From assembly GCA_963728975.1 (NCBI GenBank), contig CAVSMF010000003.1:124001-188000 (forward strand): DNA of 64,000 bases, in the 5' to 3' direction. Shown here in pieces: positions 27,230 to 34,202 of the stretch (the first letter of the stretch is position 1; every line of letters begins with the position of its first letter). The DNA comes from DATFCK01 sp963728975 (GTDB taxonomy: Bacteria > Verrucomicrobiota > Verrucomicrobiia > Chthoniobacterales > UBA10450). The notes below the pieces were generated by a model. That model searched no databases and had not been told where the DNA came from. It saw only the letters and a list, made by a program, of their open reading frames with translations. Both the position numbers and the translations under genes were made by a program.

Positions 27230-27889
27230 ATGGCTGACGAACCGGAGGCGGCTCCATCGTTTGAGCCCCCGGAGAACGAGCGGCCGGCTTCGGCCCCGGG
27301 GGAAGCGGGATTAGGAGCATCAGGGCGGAGCGATTTGGAGTTGATGCGCGCGATTCAAGCTGGCGATGCGGATGCGCTCTCCCAGCTCTATGACCGCTAT
27401 AATGGGATCCTTAAAGCATTGATTCTACGTGTCATTCATAACGATAGTGAGGCAGACGATCTGCTCCAGGAAATCTTCATGGAGATCTGGAATCAGGCGA
27501 AGAACTTCCGGGCCGAAAAGGGTAAACCCCTCGGCTGGATGGTGACCCTGGCCCGGCGGCGAGCAATAGACGGGCTCCGAAAGAAACAAGCTTACGCCCG
27601 AGCCGAGGAACGGCTCCAGAGCGAGACCGCCCAACAACCCGATGCCTGGGTCCATAATATTACCGAGCAGGAAATCAGCCTTGGCGATACCCGCGTCCTT
27701 GTCCGGAAGGTCCTCGATTCTCTTCCTCCTGCGCAGCAGCAGGCTATCGAACTTGCTTTTTTCCAAGGGATGAGTCAGCGCGAGATTGCCGCCAAAACGG
27801 CTACTCCCCTTGGCACGGTCAAGACTCGTCTTGAACTAGGGCTTAAAAAAATATATGACGGCCTAAAGGAATTGAAACATGAACTTTGA
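27230..27889 (+). CDS. ECF-type RNA polymerase sigma factor
   Basis: From ATG 27230 the protein is 219 aa. Sigma region 2 spans about 35-105: DLELMRAIQAGDADALSQLYD, then DLLQEIFMEIW, the core-binding helix. It ends with LGWMVTLARRRAIDGLR, the -10 recognition helix. Region 4 (about 160-215) has LPPAQQQAIELAFFQGMSQR and EIAAKTATPLGTVKTRL, the helix-turn-helix for the -35. The ATG at 27230 lies five bases after GGAG; an adjacent ATG at 27227 is too close. The open frame extends upstream to 27071, but without conserved sequence. The next gene overlaps by 11 bases, so the two are translationally coupled and the partner is a probable anti-sigma factor. Confidence 0.93.
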   Translation: MADEPEAAPSFEPPENERPASAPGEAGLGASGRSDLELMRAIQAGDADALSQLYDRYNGILKALILRVIHNDSEADDLLQEIFMEIWNQAKNFRAEKGKPLGWMVTLARRRAIDGLRKKQAYARAEERLQSETAQQPDAWVHNITEQEISLGDTRVLVRKVLDSLPPAQQQAIELAFFQGMSQREIAAKTATPLGTVKTRLELGLKKIYDGLKELKHEL

Positions 27890-28115
27890 AGAGTTCCAGA
27901 ATCGATCGCGACTCTACGTAATCGGGGCACTTGAGCGGGAGGAGCTTGAGGAATTCGAACAGGCGCGCAAAGAGTTCGGCCAAAGAGGCGAGGATTTCAT
28001 TGGTGAATGCTACAGTCTGCACGAGGCTTTTGCGCTGAGTTTGCGCCCGGCAAAGGCATCCGCCGCCCTAAAACAGCGTCTGATGACGATGGTGCGTCAA
28101 AAACAGCAGCCCTAA
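27879..28115 (+). CDS. small partner of the ECF sigma factor, possible truncated anti-sigma factor
   Basis: The protein is 78 aa, highly charged and helical. Its start (FEEFQNRSRLYVIGALEREE then LEEFEQ) resembles the N-terminal domain of RskA/anti-sigma-K proteins (x-Y-x-x-G-A-L-x-x-x-E-x-x-x-F), which binds sigma regions 2 and 4. It lacks the HxxxCxxC zinc motif and, unlike RskA, any membrane helix or periplasmic domain. It stops at residue 78. The ATG lies inside the sigma gene, so stoichiometric coupled synthesis is likely. Whether it is a complete cytoplasmic anti-sigma factor or a truncated one cannot be decided here. No nearby frame carries a membrane continuation. Confidence 0.7.
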   Translation: MNFEEFQNRSRLYVIGALEREELEEFEQARKEFGQRGEDFIGECYSLHEAFALSLRPAKASAALKQRLMTMVRQKQQP

Positions 28116-28624
28116 CCGGACGCGTTCCCCCGCAAACCTATCAACTCGCGCAGTATAAACTCCTGGAGGAACCCGTAGAAGTTTACCTGGAAAAGGCTGA
28201 GGTCCCGTCGCGAGCCGATCGGCGACCGATAATTGTCGCCTAATTCCCCTTCGCTGAAATCATTTTTCGCGGCAATGACCAGGCGCGCTTGATTGAGCGC
28301 GTTCAACCAGGCATCGGCGTGGTTTGCTGGAATAAAAAGCATCCGATTGGCGAAGGGCTTTTCGTTTCCGCTGAGTTGTTTGAGATCGGCCGCAACCGTC
28401 TCGGTGGCGGAGTGAAAGAGACGGCGCAGCTCCGGTTCGACATACAATTTCCATTCGGCGCAAACATTTTTCTCCGCCGGATCGACCGGGCGACTGAAGA
28501 GGCGGTTCTCGGCCGCGGGCACATTTTCAGGGCAGGTGCTGGCCGGGATCTGTCGAAGAAGTTCGGCCAAAAATGGATCGAGTTCCGAAATCTCAAGCCC
28601 CTCTTTTCGCCGGCAGATGTCCAT
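28112..28624 (-). CDS. DUF2017-like protein downstream of clpS
   Basis: From ATG 28624 the protein is 170 aa, with a strongly acidic first part (GLEISELDPFLAELLRQIPA) and a helical second half ending in NFYGFLQEFILREL. The layout (E-x-x-x-L-x-x-L-x-x-x-L near the start, F-Y-x-W/F-L-Q close to the end) and the position five bases after clpS fit the DUF2017 family. Its link to N-end-rule proteolysis is inferred only from gene neighbourhood. The frame is open to 28717, but that would overlap clpS by 88 bases. It is convergent with the sigma/anti-sigma pair, overlapping it by four bases. Confidence 0.72.
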   Translation of the reverse strand: MDICRRKEGLEISELDPFLAELLRQIPASTCPENVPAAENRLFSRPVDPAEKNVCAEWKLYVEPELRRLFHSATETVAADLKQLSGNEKPFANRMLFIPANHADAWLNALNQARLVIAAKNDFSEGELGDNYRSPIGSRRDLSLFQVNFYGFLQEFILRELIGLRGNASG

Positions 28625-28629
28625 GACGA

Positions 28630-29001
28630 TCAACGGACGCGTTCGAGGGTGGCCAGGAGCAGGTGGCCGTGCAATTGCTGAACATAAAGCTCGGCCCGCT
28701 CCCGCACTCCGCTCCACAAAATCGAGCGGCCTTTATGATGAACTTCCAGCATGTGTCTTTCCGCCTTTTCCCGCGGATAACCGAACACGCGCTGAAACAC
28801 CATGGTCACGTAGGTCATCAGGTTAACCGGATCGTTATGCACTATCACTTGCCACGGCAAATCGATCTCCTCTTCGGTCTTGCTTTGTTTTTCGGTGCCC
28901 GGCTCGGTCACCGTCGGCCCGGAGGTGTTCGCGAATGAACCGGCAATGCTGGATTCGCTCTGCGGCACCTCAGCCCTGACATACCGCGCCTGGCAGATCA
29001 T
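28630..29001 (-). CDS. clpS: ATP-dependent Clp protease adaptor ClpS
   Basis: ClpS delivers proteins with destabilising N-terminal residues to ClpAP/ClpCP. The core (about 45-123) has the typical PWQVIVHNDPVNLMTYVTMV (ligand-binding N-D-x-x-N/x-M segment), FGYPREKAERHMLEVHHKG and RERAELYVQQLHGHLL blocks. The N-terminal 40 residues are a poorly conserved Ser/Thr/Glu-rich extension, as in other ClpS proteins, where this tail matters for substrate transfer. The only start in frame is ATG 29001. It is followed five bases later by the DUF2017 gene and preceded by ybeY on the same strand. Confidence 0.95.
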   Translation of the reverse strand: MICQARYVRAEVPQSESSIAGSFANTSGPTVTEPGTEKQSKTEEEIDLPWQVIVHNDPVNLMTYVTMVFQRVFGYPREKAERHMLEVHHKGRSILWSGVRERAELYVQQLHGHLLLATLERVR

Positions 29002-29026
29002 GAGAAAAGGCTACCATAGGCAAGCT

Positions 29027-29494
29027 TCAGTTCAAATTCCCGAACAACCGTAAAATCCTGCCTTGGGCCGCCCGCATTTTGCGCGCATCGGCTGGTTTCC
29101 GATCGTCCAACCCAGCCAAATGGAGGAAGCCGTGGGCAATGTATAATTCCAGCTCGCGCAACAGCGAGTTCCCGAATCGGCGCGCGTTGCGGCGGGCCAT
29201 TTCCACGCTGATAAAGATCTCGCCATGCTGAAAAGTGATGACGTCGGTTGAGCCGGTCTTTTTCAAAAACTCGCGGTGCAAACCGGTCATGCGCGCATCG
29301 GAGATGAGAAAAACGCAAATCTGAGGCAGGGATGCGATCATCTCGGTTCCGATTGGCCCGAGGCCGAGACAGTGGGGCAGAGCCCGGGATGCGAATGTCT
29401 GAAGGACGGCAATTTTGACTGGAATCTTTCGCTGCAAATTACGGATGGTGACGGCCGGGGCGGGCGGTTTTGCAGCGGCAAGCCTGGTCTTCAT
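29027..29494 (-). CDS. ybeY: endoribonuclease YbeY (rRNA maturation factor)
   Basis: YbeY is a zinc-dependent RNase needed for 16S rRNA 3' maturation and ribosome quality control. The 155-aa protein has the family landmarks: DARMTGLHREFLKKTGSTDV (usual L-N-x-x-F-R-x-x-D-x-x-T-D-V-L-S-F block) and the zinc motif as HGFLHLAGLDDRKP. In most YbeY proteins the motif is H-G-x-L-H-L-x-G-Y-D-H; here the third histidine is replaced by aspartate. Asp can also bind zinc, so activity may be kept. It is 25 bp upstream of clpS on the same strand and probably co-transcribed. Its 200-bp upstream gap (29495-29696) holds an open frame I do not trust. Confidence 0.9.
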   Translation of the reverse strand: MKTRLAAAKPPAPAVTIRNLQRKIPVKIAVLQTFASRALPHCLGLGPIGTEMIASLPQICVFLISDARMTGLHREFLKKTGSTDVITFQHGEIFISVEMARRNARRFGNSLLRELELYIAHGFLHLAGLDDRKPADARKMRAAQGRILRLFGNLN

Positions 29495-29696
29495 GGAAGG
29501 TGAGCCTGTTTCCCGGATCGGATTCGATCCAGCCAGCGCAAGGTGGAATAGACCAGCTGCAAGCCCTGAACCTGGACGTGGGCGGCCAGGGCATGTCGCA
29601 GCGGCTCGCCCGATAACGCCTCAATCCCGAGCGGGTTTCCGGTCCGCGTTCTAGGATAATGGGACGAGACAAGCGCGTCCCTCCTGGCTTTGGCTT

Positions 29697-30977
29697 TCAC
29701 TTCGGCGGTCTCTGTTCCGCCTGAAAATTCCGGGTAATCAAACGGGCTCCCTTGTCGAACGTGATATACGCCCATGCCCATTGAAAAAGGACGGCTAACC
29801 GGTTCCGAAATCCAACCAGAAATAGAATGTGCACGAACAACCAGGCAAGCCAGGCGGGAAAACCGCTGAAGTGAATGAAACGAATGTCGGCAACCGCTTT
29901 ATTTCGACCGATAGTGGCCATGCTGCCTTTGTCCCAATACCAAAAGCGTTGCGGCTTCCGTCCAGCGATCATGTTCAAAATATTGCGCGCGGCCTGCCGG
30001 CCCTGTTGCATCGCGACTGGAGAAACACCCGGGAGCGGTTCGCCGGTTTGGTAGGGAAAATTCGCCAGGTCCCCGATTACCTGCACTTCGGGATGGCCGG
30101 GAATAGTGAGGTCGTTATTGACCAGGACACGACCGACCCGGTCCACCGGGACACCCAACGTTTGTCCGACGAAAGAGGCGGTATTGCCCGCCGCCCAAAT
30201 CTTGACCCGGCAGGGGATAAATTCTTCTCCCACCTGGAGTCCTTGTTCGGAGAGATTGGTGGCATGAATTCCAGTACGGACTTCCACCCCCAGGTCGCGC
30301 AGTTGCCGCGCCGCACTGGCCGACAGATCTTCGGGATAAGCGGCCAAAACCCGCGGTGAGCCTTCCACCAGAATTACTCGGGCTTCCGACGGATCGATAT
30401 GGCGAAAATCCCTGGCCAGAGTATGGCGCGATATTTCGGCAATCGCCCCGGCCATTTCCACCCCGGTGGGCCCGCCCCCAATGACGACAAAGGTCATGGC
30501 CGCCCGGCGCGCAGCTTCATCGCGGCTTTTCTCTGCGAATTCGAATGCCATCAGAATCCGACGTCGAATTTCGATGGCATCTTCAAGGCTCTTGAGCCCG
30601 GGCGCTAATTGTTCCCACTCCGGATGGCCAAAATAGGAATGCCGGGCGCCGGTTGCCAAAATGAGATAGTCATAGCTGCAAACTCCGTCGACCAGGACCA
30701 CTTTTTTTTCATTCACATCCACCGATTCGACTTCGGCCAGGATTACTTCCATGTTTTTGCATTTGCTGAGAATGGCGCGGAGGGGGCCCGCAATATCGGC
30801 CGGAGAAAGGGCCGCTGTTGCTACCTGATAGAGAAGCGGCTGAAAAAGATGGTAGTTGGTGCGGTCTATCACCGTCACATCCACGTCTTCGCAGGCCAGG
30901 ATTTTTGCCGCTTCCAATCCGCCGAAACCGCCCCCGACAATTACGACCTCGGGTTTCCGTGTCCGCGGGTTTTCCAT
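29697..30977 (-). CDS. ndh: type II NADH:quinone oxidoreductase (NDH-2)
   Basis: NDH-2 passes electrons from NADH to quinone without pumping protons. Both dinucleotide folds are visible: FAD at the N-terminus (VVIVGGGFGGLEAAKIL) and NADH in the middle (FVVIGGGPTGVEMAGAIAEI). The flavin-contact segment VIGDLANFPYQ and the quinone-side AMQQGRQAARNI follow. The C-terminal part (LAWLFVHILFLVGFRNRLAV...) is the hydrophobic membrane-anchoring region of the family. Length is 426 aa, as expected. The gene is monocistronic. In a species that also has complex I it would serve to reoxidise NADH quickly. Confidence 0.95.
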   Translation of the reverse strand: MENPRTRKPEVVIVGGGFGGLEAAKILACEDVDVTVIDRTNYHLFQPLLYQVATAALSPADIAGPLRAILSKCKNMEVILAEVESVDVNEKKVVLVDGVCSYDYLILATGARHSYFGHPEWEQLAPGLKSLEDAIEIRRRILMAFEFAEKSRDEAARRAAMTFVVIGGGPTGVEMAGAIAEISRHTLARDFRHIDPSEARVILVEGSPRVLAAYPEDLSASAARQLRDLGVEVRTGIHATNLSEQGLQVGEEFIPCRVKIWAAGNTASFVGQTLGVPVDRVGRVLVNNDLTIPGHPEVQVIGDLANFPYQTGEPLPGVSPVAMQQGRQAARNILNMIAGRKPQRFWYWDKGSMATIGRNKAVADIRFIHFSGFPAWLAWLFVHILFLVGFRNRLAVLFQWAWAYITFDKGARLITRNFQAEQRPPK

Positions 30978-31048
30978 GGTTTACAATGTTCCAGGACCAA
31001 AAGCGGATGCGAGAAGATTTGTTTGGCGGTGGTTCTGTATTTGAAATA

Positions 31049-31131
31049 GCAGGGCGTCTCTGGCAGACGGCAATGTTCGAACGGATTTCCGGCCCGCGAT
31101 CAGATGGCGTTTGACACAAACGCCCTACAGT
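31049..31131. repeat. inverted pair of short AGGGCGT..ACGCC elements upstream of rpmI
   Basis: GCAGGGCGTCTCTGGCAGAC and, inverted, GGCGTTTGACACAAACGCC (then CTAC) face each other across about 40 bp. A related CGTTTCACAGAAACGCC is at 11166. The pair lies in the divergent region between ndh and rpmI. The second hairpin is 19 bp before the rpmI start. Confidence 0.5.
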
Positions 31132-31149
31132 TATTATGTTTCGCGCCTT

Positions 31150-31362
31150 ATGCCGAAGCCCGTCGCTCGCAGCAAAACCCGCAAAGCAGTCGCTAAACGG
31201 TTTAAAATCACCGCGCGCGGCAAAGTCTTGCGAACCCAGTCTTCCCGGCGGCATTTGCTCTCGGCTAAGAATGCGAAGCGAAAGCGTCAGTTGGCCAAAA
31301 TGGCACAGGTCCACAAGAGCGACGTCGCCCGGATCAAGGCGAATTTGCCATTCCACAGGTAG
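31150..31362 (+). CDS. rpmI: 50S ribosomal protein L35
   Basis: The protein is 70 aa and strongly basic. MPKPVARSKTRKAVAKRFKI is followed by TARGKVLRTQSSRRHLLSAK, with the conserved K-x-R-x-L block of bacterial L35. ATG 31150 was chosen over the open frame from 31111 because family members start at M-P-K. In most bacteria rpmI lies in infC-rpmI-rplT, with L20 immediately after L35. Here a 104-bp tandem repeat array follows instead and neither infC nor rplT is in the window, so the cluster is split. Confidence 0.95.
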   Translation: MPKPVARSKTRKAVAKRFKITARGKVLRTQSSRRHLLSAKNAKRKRQLAKMAQVHKSDVARIKANLPFHR

Positions 31363-31377
31363 ACGTATCTCGCCCGG

Positions 31378-31794
31378 TGTAGCCACGTCGCTATGCGACG
31401 TGCGCACACGGCCCACAGGGCCGTGGCTACATCATGGATGCATCCCTACCTGGCAGAGTTACTGAAACTGCGGCGGCGGCAATGTAGCCACGTCGCTATG
31501 CGACGTGCGCACACGGCCCACAGGGCCGTGGCTACATCATGGATGCATCCCTACCTGGTGAGTTACTGAAACTGCGGCGGCGGCAATGTAGCCACGTCGC
31601 TATGCGACGTGCGCACACGGCCCACAGGGCCGTGGCTACATCATGGATGCGCCCCTATCTGGCAGGCTACCGAAACTGCGGCGGCGGCAATGTAGCCACG
31701 TCGCTATGCGACGTGCACACACGGCCCACAGGGCCGTGGCTACATCATGGATGCGTCCCTACCTGGTGAGTTACCGAAACTGCGGCGGCGGCAG
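31378..31794. repeat. four tandem copies of a ~104-bp repeat with nested palindromes
   Basis: Copies start at 31378, 31483, 31587 and 31691 (spacing 105, 104, 104) and are about 95% alike. Within each, GTAGCCACG pairs with CGTGGCTAC, enclosing two smaller hairpins (GTCGCTATGCGAC and CGGCCCACAGGGCCG), a cruciform-like layout. The unit ends CCCTACCTGG..., then GAAACTGCGGCGGCGGCA. Substitutions between copies are scattered. The array runs into the 3' end of a lipoprotein gene on the other strand. A relative lies at 53529-53628. It is not a CRISPR array, since there are no unique spacers. Confidence 0.9.
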
Positions 31795-31998
31795 TTGTTC
31801 TTCGGGAGTCGGCCGCGGCGCGGTGGGAGCCGTCGTGGTGGTGGTGGTCATTGTTGTAATAGTCCGTGTGGTCGTCATTTGCTGCGTCCTTTCGATCGAA
31901 TCAGGAGCCGGTTCCGGACTATAGAGATCGCGCCGGTTGACCAAGGTGGTGCAGGAAGATTGAAAAAACAGGACCAACAGAACGGCGCAATATTTCAC
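31771..31998 (-). CDS. small Thr-rich lipoprotein
   Basis: From GTG 31998 the protein is 75 aa: a short lipoprotein signal (VKYCAVLLVLFFQSSC, Cys at 16 as lipidation site) followed by TTLVNRRDLYSPEP and a Thr/Met-rich tract (about 35-55) and a Pro-rich tail. The last eight codons come from the end of the tandem repeat array, so the C-terminus is shaped by the repeat. The frame is open to 32049. No family recognised. Similar short lipoproteins with a low-complexity tail are common and their function is mostly unknown. Confidence 0.55.
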   Translation of the reverse strand: MKYCAVLLVLFFQSSCTTLVNRRDLYSPEPAPDSIERTQQMTTTRTITTMTTTTTTAPTAPRPTPEEQLPPPQFR

Positions 31999-32077
31999 GG
32001 CCTGATGCAAGCAAAACCAGCCGGGGCTGTCAACCGCTCTGCATTTCAAGCTGGAAAAGCCGCCCGCGCCAGAGTCA

Positions 32078-32176
32078 AATCTGATTCGGTTCGGCCAATC
32101 TGATTCGGTTCGGCGGTCATAGACCGCCGCTACAACTTGGTCGGTTCGGCGCTCATAGACCGCCGCTACAACTTGG
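32078..32176. repeat. short direct repeats with a TAGACCGCC palindrome
   Basis: AATCTGATTCGGTTCGG occurs twice, then GGTCATAGACCGCCGCTACA and GCTCATAGACCGCCGCTACA occur 43 bp apart, each followed by ACTTGG. GGCGGTCATAGACCGCC is palindromic. The copies end 44 bp before the SRP RNA gene. Confidence 0.7.
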
Positions 32177-32218
32177 AAAACTCGATTGCATCGGGCTGGG
32201 GTTAGCGTGAAATTTGCG

Positions 32219-32316
32219 TTCCGTCAGGGGCTATGGATTGAGGACTTACGAAACCCGCCAGGGCAGGAATGCAGCAACGGTAGTTTGATCCTTCTTGCCG
32301 TAGTTCTCTGGCGGAC
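32219..32316 (+). ncRNA. ffs: signal recognition particle RNA, small bacterial (4.5S) type
   Basis: Domain IV of SRP RNA is plain: CCGCCAGGGCAGGAATGC, then AGCAACGG. This gives an apical GGAA tetraloop on a GCA/TGC stem, the symmetric loop formed by CAGG and AGCA (the Ffh-binding site), and a CCG/CGG stem below. Further pairing continues outward: AGGA with TCCT, GAAAC with GTTTG, and the terminal CCGTCAGGGGCTATGG with CCGTAGTTCTCTGGCGG, closing a rod of about 96 nt. A T-tract (32317-32322) follows the last stem base, so the 3' end doubles as terminator. The RNA pairs with Ffh to target membrane proteins. The exact 5' end is inferred from pairing. Confidence 0.88.
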
Positions 32317-32322
32317 TTTTTT

Positions 32323-32386
32323 GAAGTAGCGCAAGCGTCCCCGCTGGCGAACTACCACATCGCAAGCGGGACGCTTGCGCCACTTT
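32323..32386. repeat. REP-like inverted pair after the SRP RNA gene
   Basis: GAAGTAGCGCAAGCGTCCC and the inverse GGGACGCTTGCGCCACTTTC flank a short centre. It is the same family and arrangement as 2994-3060 after rpmH. It ends six bases before the start codon of the following small gene. Confidence 0.7.
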
Positions 32387-32392
32387 CCAACG

Positions 32393-32677
32393 ATGAAATT
32401 GCTCAAGGTGAAAACGGTCCGTTTTACCGAAGTGGTCGAAAAGTCGGGCAGACCCGAGGTCTACACCCTGTGGCAAAAACCGGAGGCAGACCGCCATTTT
32501 CAAAGTGCTTTAAAAAATCACCGGGTCATGACCGTACAACCGAGCGAGACCGGAACAGAATTCGGCTTGGTCGGATTCAAGCGAACCCGGGGCGCAAGCT
32601 ACCTGCTGTTTCCAAAATCGCTGAAGCGCTTCGAAAACCAACGGATTATTGGAATAAACTGGGACCTTGTTGCTTAG
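32393..32677 (+). CDS. conserved-looking hypothetical protein, 94 aa
   Basis: From ATG 32393 the protein reads MKLLKVKTVRFTEVVEKSGRP and ends FPKSLKRFENQRIIGINWDL. It is a compact alpha/beta protein with an even mix of charged and hydrophobic residues and no signal peptide, which argues for a real cytosolic protein. I do not recognise the family. The REP pair lies directly before it, so no Shine-Dalgarno is present. Upstream is the SRP RNA gene with its own terminator, so a transcript reading through is less likely. The 255 bp after it are non-coding, with one interspersed repeat. Confidence 0.6.
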   Translation: MKLLKVKTVRFTEVVEKSGRPEVYTLWQKPEADRHFQSALKNHRVMTVQPSETGTEFGLVGFKRTRGASYLLFPKSLKRFENQRIIGINWDLVA

Positions 32678-32749
32678 AACAACCGAAAGATGTCAATCAC
32701 AGAGCACCCAGCGCGGCTATGCCGCCACCGAAACCGCAGCCGCGGATAA

Positions 32750-32795
32750 AATGCTGCCCACGAAACACACAAAAAACCCGAATGAAAAAGAGGTT
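32750..32795. repeat. interspersed 46-bp repeat, copy A
   Basis: ATGCTGCCCACGAAACACAC then AAAAAACCCGAATGAAAAAG AGGTT. An almost identical copy with five or fewer changes lies at 35609-35654, each after a gene end on the same strand (small ORF; LysM lipoprotein). It might be a transposed non-coding element. Confidence 0.65.
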
Positions 32796-32932
32796 ATTTA
32801 GTTGCGTTAAGAAATCTTCTCGGAACTCTTGGCATAGGAGTTACGGAGTTTGCGGAGGCGAACACGGCTGGTTCCTGAGAGATAAACAGCCTCTGTGTTC
32901 CTGGCGATCTCTGTGGTAAATTTGATCGTCTC

Positions 32933-34096
32933 ATGGAAAAGGAAAAAATTGCCGGGATTGAGTTCACCGCGGAGGAACTCAAGCGTTATTCGCGGCATCT
33001 GGTTATGCCGGAAGTCACTCTGGAAGGACAACGCCGCCTCAAAGCCGCGAAAATCCTGTGCATCGGCACGGGCGGTCTCGGCTCGCCGGCTACTCTTTAC
33101 CTGGCCGCGGCCGGCATCGGCACGCTTGGTCTGGTTGATTTCGACCGAGTCGATCTCTCGAACCTGCAACGGCAAATTCTTCACGGGACGTCCGATATCG
33201 GGCGCAAAAAGCTGGAGTCGGCCCGGGATCGATTGTCCGAGGTGAATCCTCACGTCCAAATCGCTCTCCATGAAGAACGCTTCGCCAGCGGCAACGCGCT
33301 CGATCTGGTTGCCGGTTACGATCTGGTCATCGACGGCTCGGACAATTTTCCGACTCGATATCTTTCCAACGATGTTTGTGTTTGGGCACGCAAACCAAAC
33401 GTCTATGGATCGGTCTTTCGGTTCGACGGGCAGAGCACGGTTTTTGCGCCGCATCTGAACGGACCATGCTATCGCTGCCTGTTTCCGGAACCGCCGGAGG
33501 CCGGGAGTGTGCCGAACTGCGCTGAGGCCGGGGTTCTCGGGGTGCTGCCGGGCGTTATCGGCACAATCCAGGCCATTGAAGCGATCAAGCTTCTGCTCGG
33601 CCTTGGCGAAACCCTGATTGGACGTCTTCTCCATTTCGACGCGCTTAAAATGCGCTTCCGCGAATTCAAGGTGCGCCGCGATCCTCAATGCCCGGTTTGC
33701 GGGGACTCGCCGACAATCACCGAGCCGGTCGATTATGAAGCATTTTGCCAGGGACCAATGCCGAAAAGCGAGTTTACTATTCCGGCGATTTCGGTCAACG
33801 ACTTGAAACAGAAGCTCGAGACGGAGGATTCGGTGCTGATCGTCGATGTTCGGGAGCCGTTCGAGTACGATATTGCACGAATCGAGAGCGCGCGGTTGGT
33901 TCCGCTGGGCGAATTACCCGATCGCCTTGCCGAAATTCCGCGGGATAAACAGATCGTCGTGATGTGCAAAAGCGGCATGCGCAGCGCCCAAGCGGTTGGT
34001 TTCCTGAGAAGAGAGGGGTTTTCCGGAGCGGTTAATCTAGAGGGGGGGATCGACGCATGGGCCGCTGAGATCGATCCGGAGATGCCGCGCTATTGA
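32933..34096 (+). CDS. moeB: MoeB/ThiF-type adenylyltransferase with C-terminal rhodanese domain
   Basis: The protein is 387 aa. The E1-like domain (about 10-265) adenylates the C-terminal Gly of a small sulfur carrier (MoaD/ThiS). It has the ATP loop GTGGLGSPA (45-53), R-x-x-x-R-Q (LSNLQRQILHG) and a four-Cys zinc site formed by CYRCLFP and CPVCGDS. A rhodanese domain (about 285-385) follows, with the active-site loop CKSGMRS (Cys near 344), which can supply the sulfur. This fused form (MOCS3/Uba4-like layout) works in molybdopterin or thiamine synthesis, or in tRNA thiolation. No moa or thi genes lie near, so the precise pathway is open. The start MEKEKIAGIEFTAEELKRYS is normal for the family. 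Confidence 0.92.
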   Translation: MEKEKIAGIEFTAEELKRYSRHLVMPEVTLEGQRRLKAAKILCIGTGGLGSPATLYLAAAGIGTLGLVDFDRVDLSNLQRQILHGTSDIGRKKLESARDRLSEVNPHVQIALHEERFASGNALDLVAGYDLVIDGSDNFPTRYLSNDVCVWARKPNVYGSVFRFDGQSTVFAPHLNGPCYRCLFPEPPEAGSVPNCAEAGVLGVLPGVIGTIQAIEAIKLLLGLGETLIGRLLHFDALKMRFREFKVRRDPQCPVCGDSPTITEPVDYEAFCQGPMPKSEFTIPAISVNDLKQKLETEDSVLIVDVREPFEYDIARIESARLVPLGELPDRLAEIPRDKQIVVMCKSGMRSAQAVGFLRREGFSGAVNLEGGIDAWAAEIDPEMPRY

Positions 34097-34202
34097 AAGC
34101 GGGACGAAGTTGTCGTCCCATTTGTCAGTTTGCGATTGGCCGTGATGTCGTCGAAGCGAAACAAGTGGAACGAGACGAGCGCGCCCAGCATTGAACCCGT
34201 CT

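Noticed and set aside
29491..29781. 96-residue minus-strand frame between ybeY and ndh
   Set aside because: It overlaps the ndh 3' end by 85 bp, has no recognisable domain or ribosome-binding site, and an alternative frame is equally open. It may hide a gene remnant, but the evidence is too thin.
31378..31794. CRISPR array
   Set aside because: The period is 104-105 bp with the whole unit repeated; there are no short repeats alternating with unique spacers and no cas genes.
34100..34122. Rho-independent terminator after moeB (GGGACGAAGTTGTCGTCCC)
   Set aside because: The hairpin is good but no T-tract follows; it resembles the scattered REP-like hairpins.
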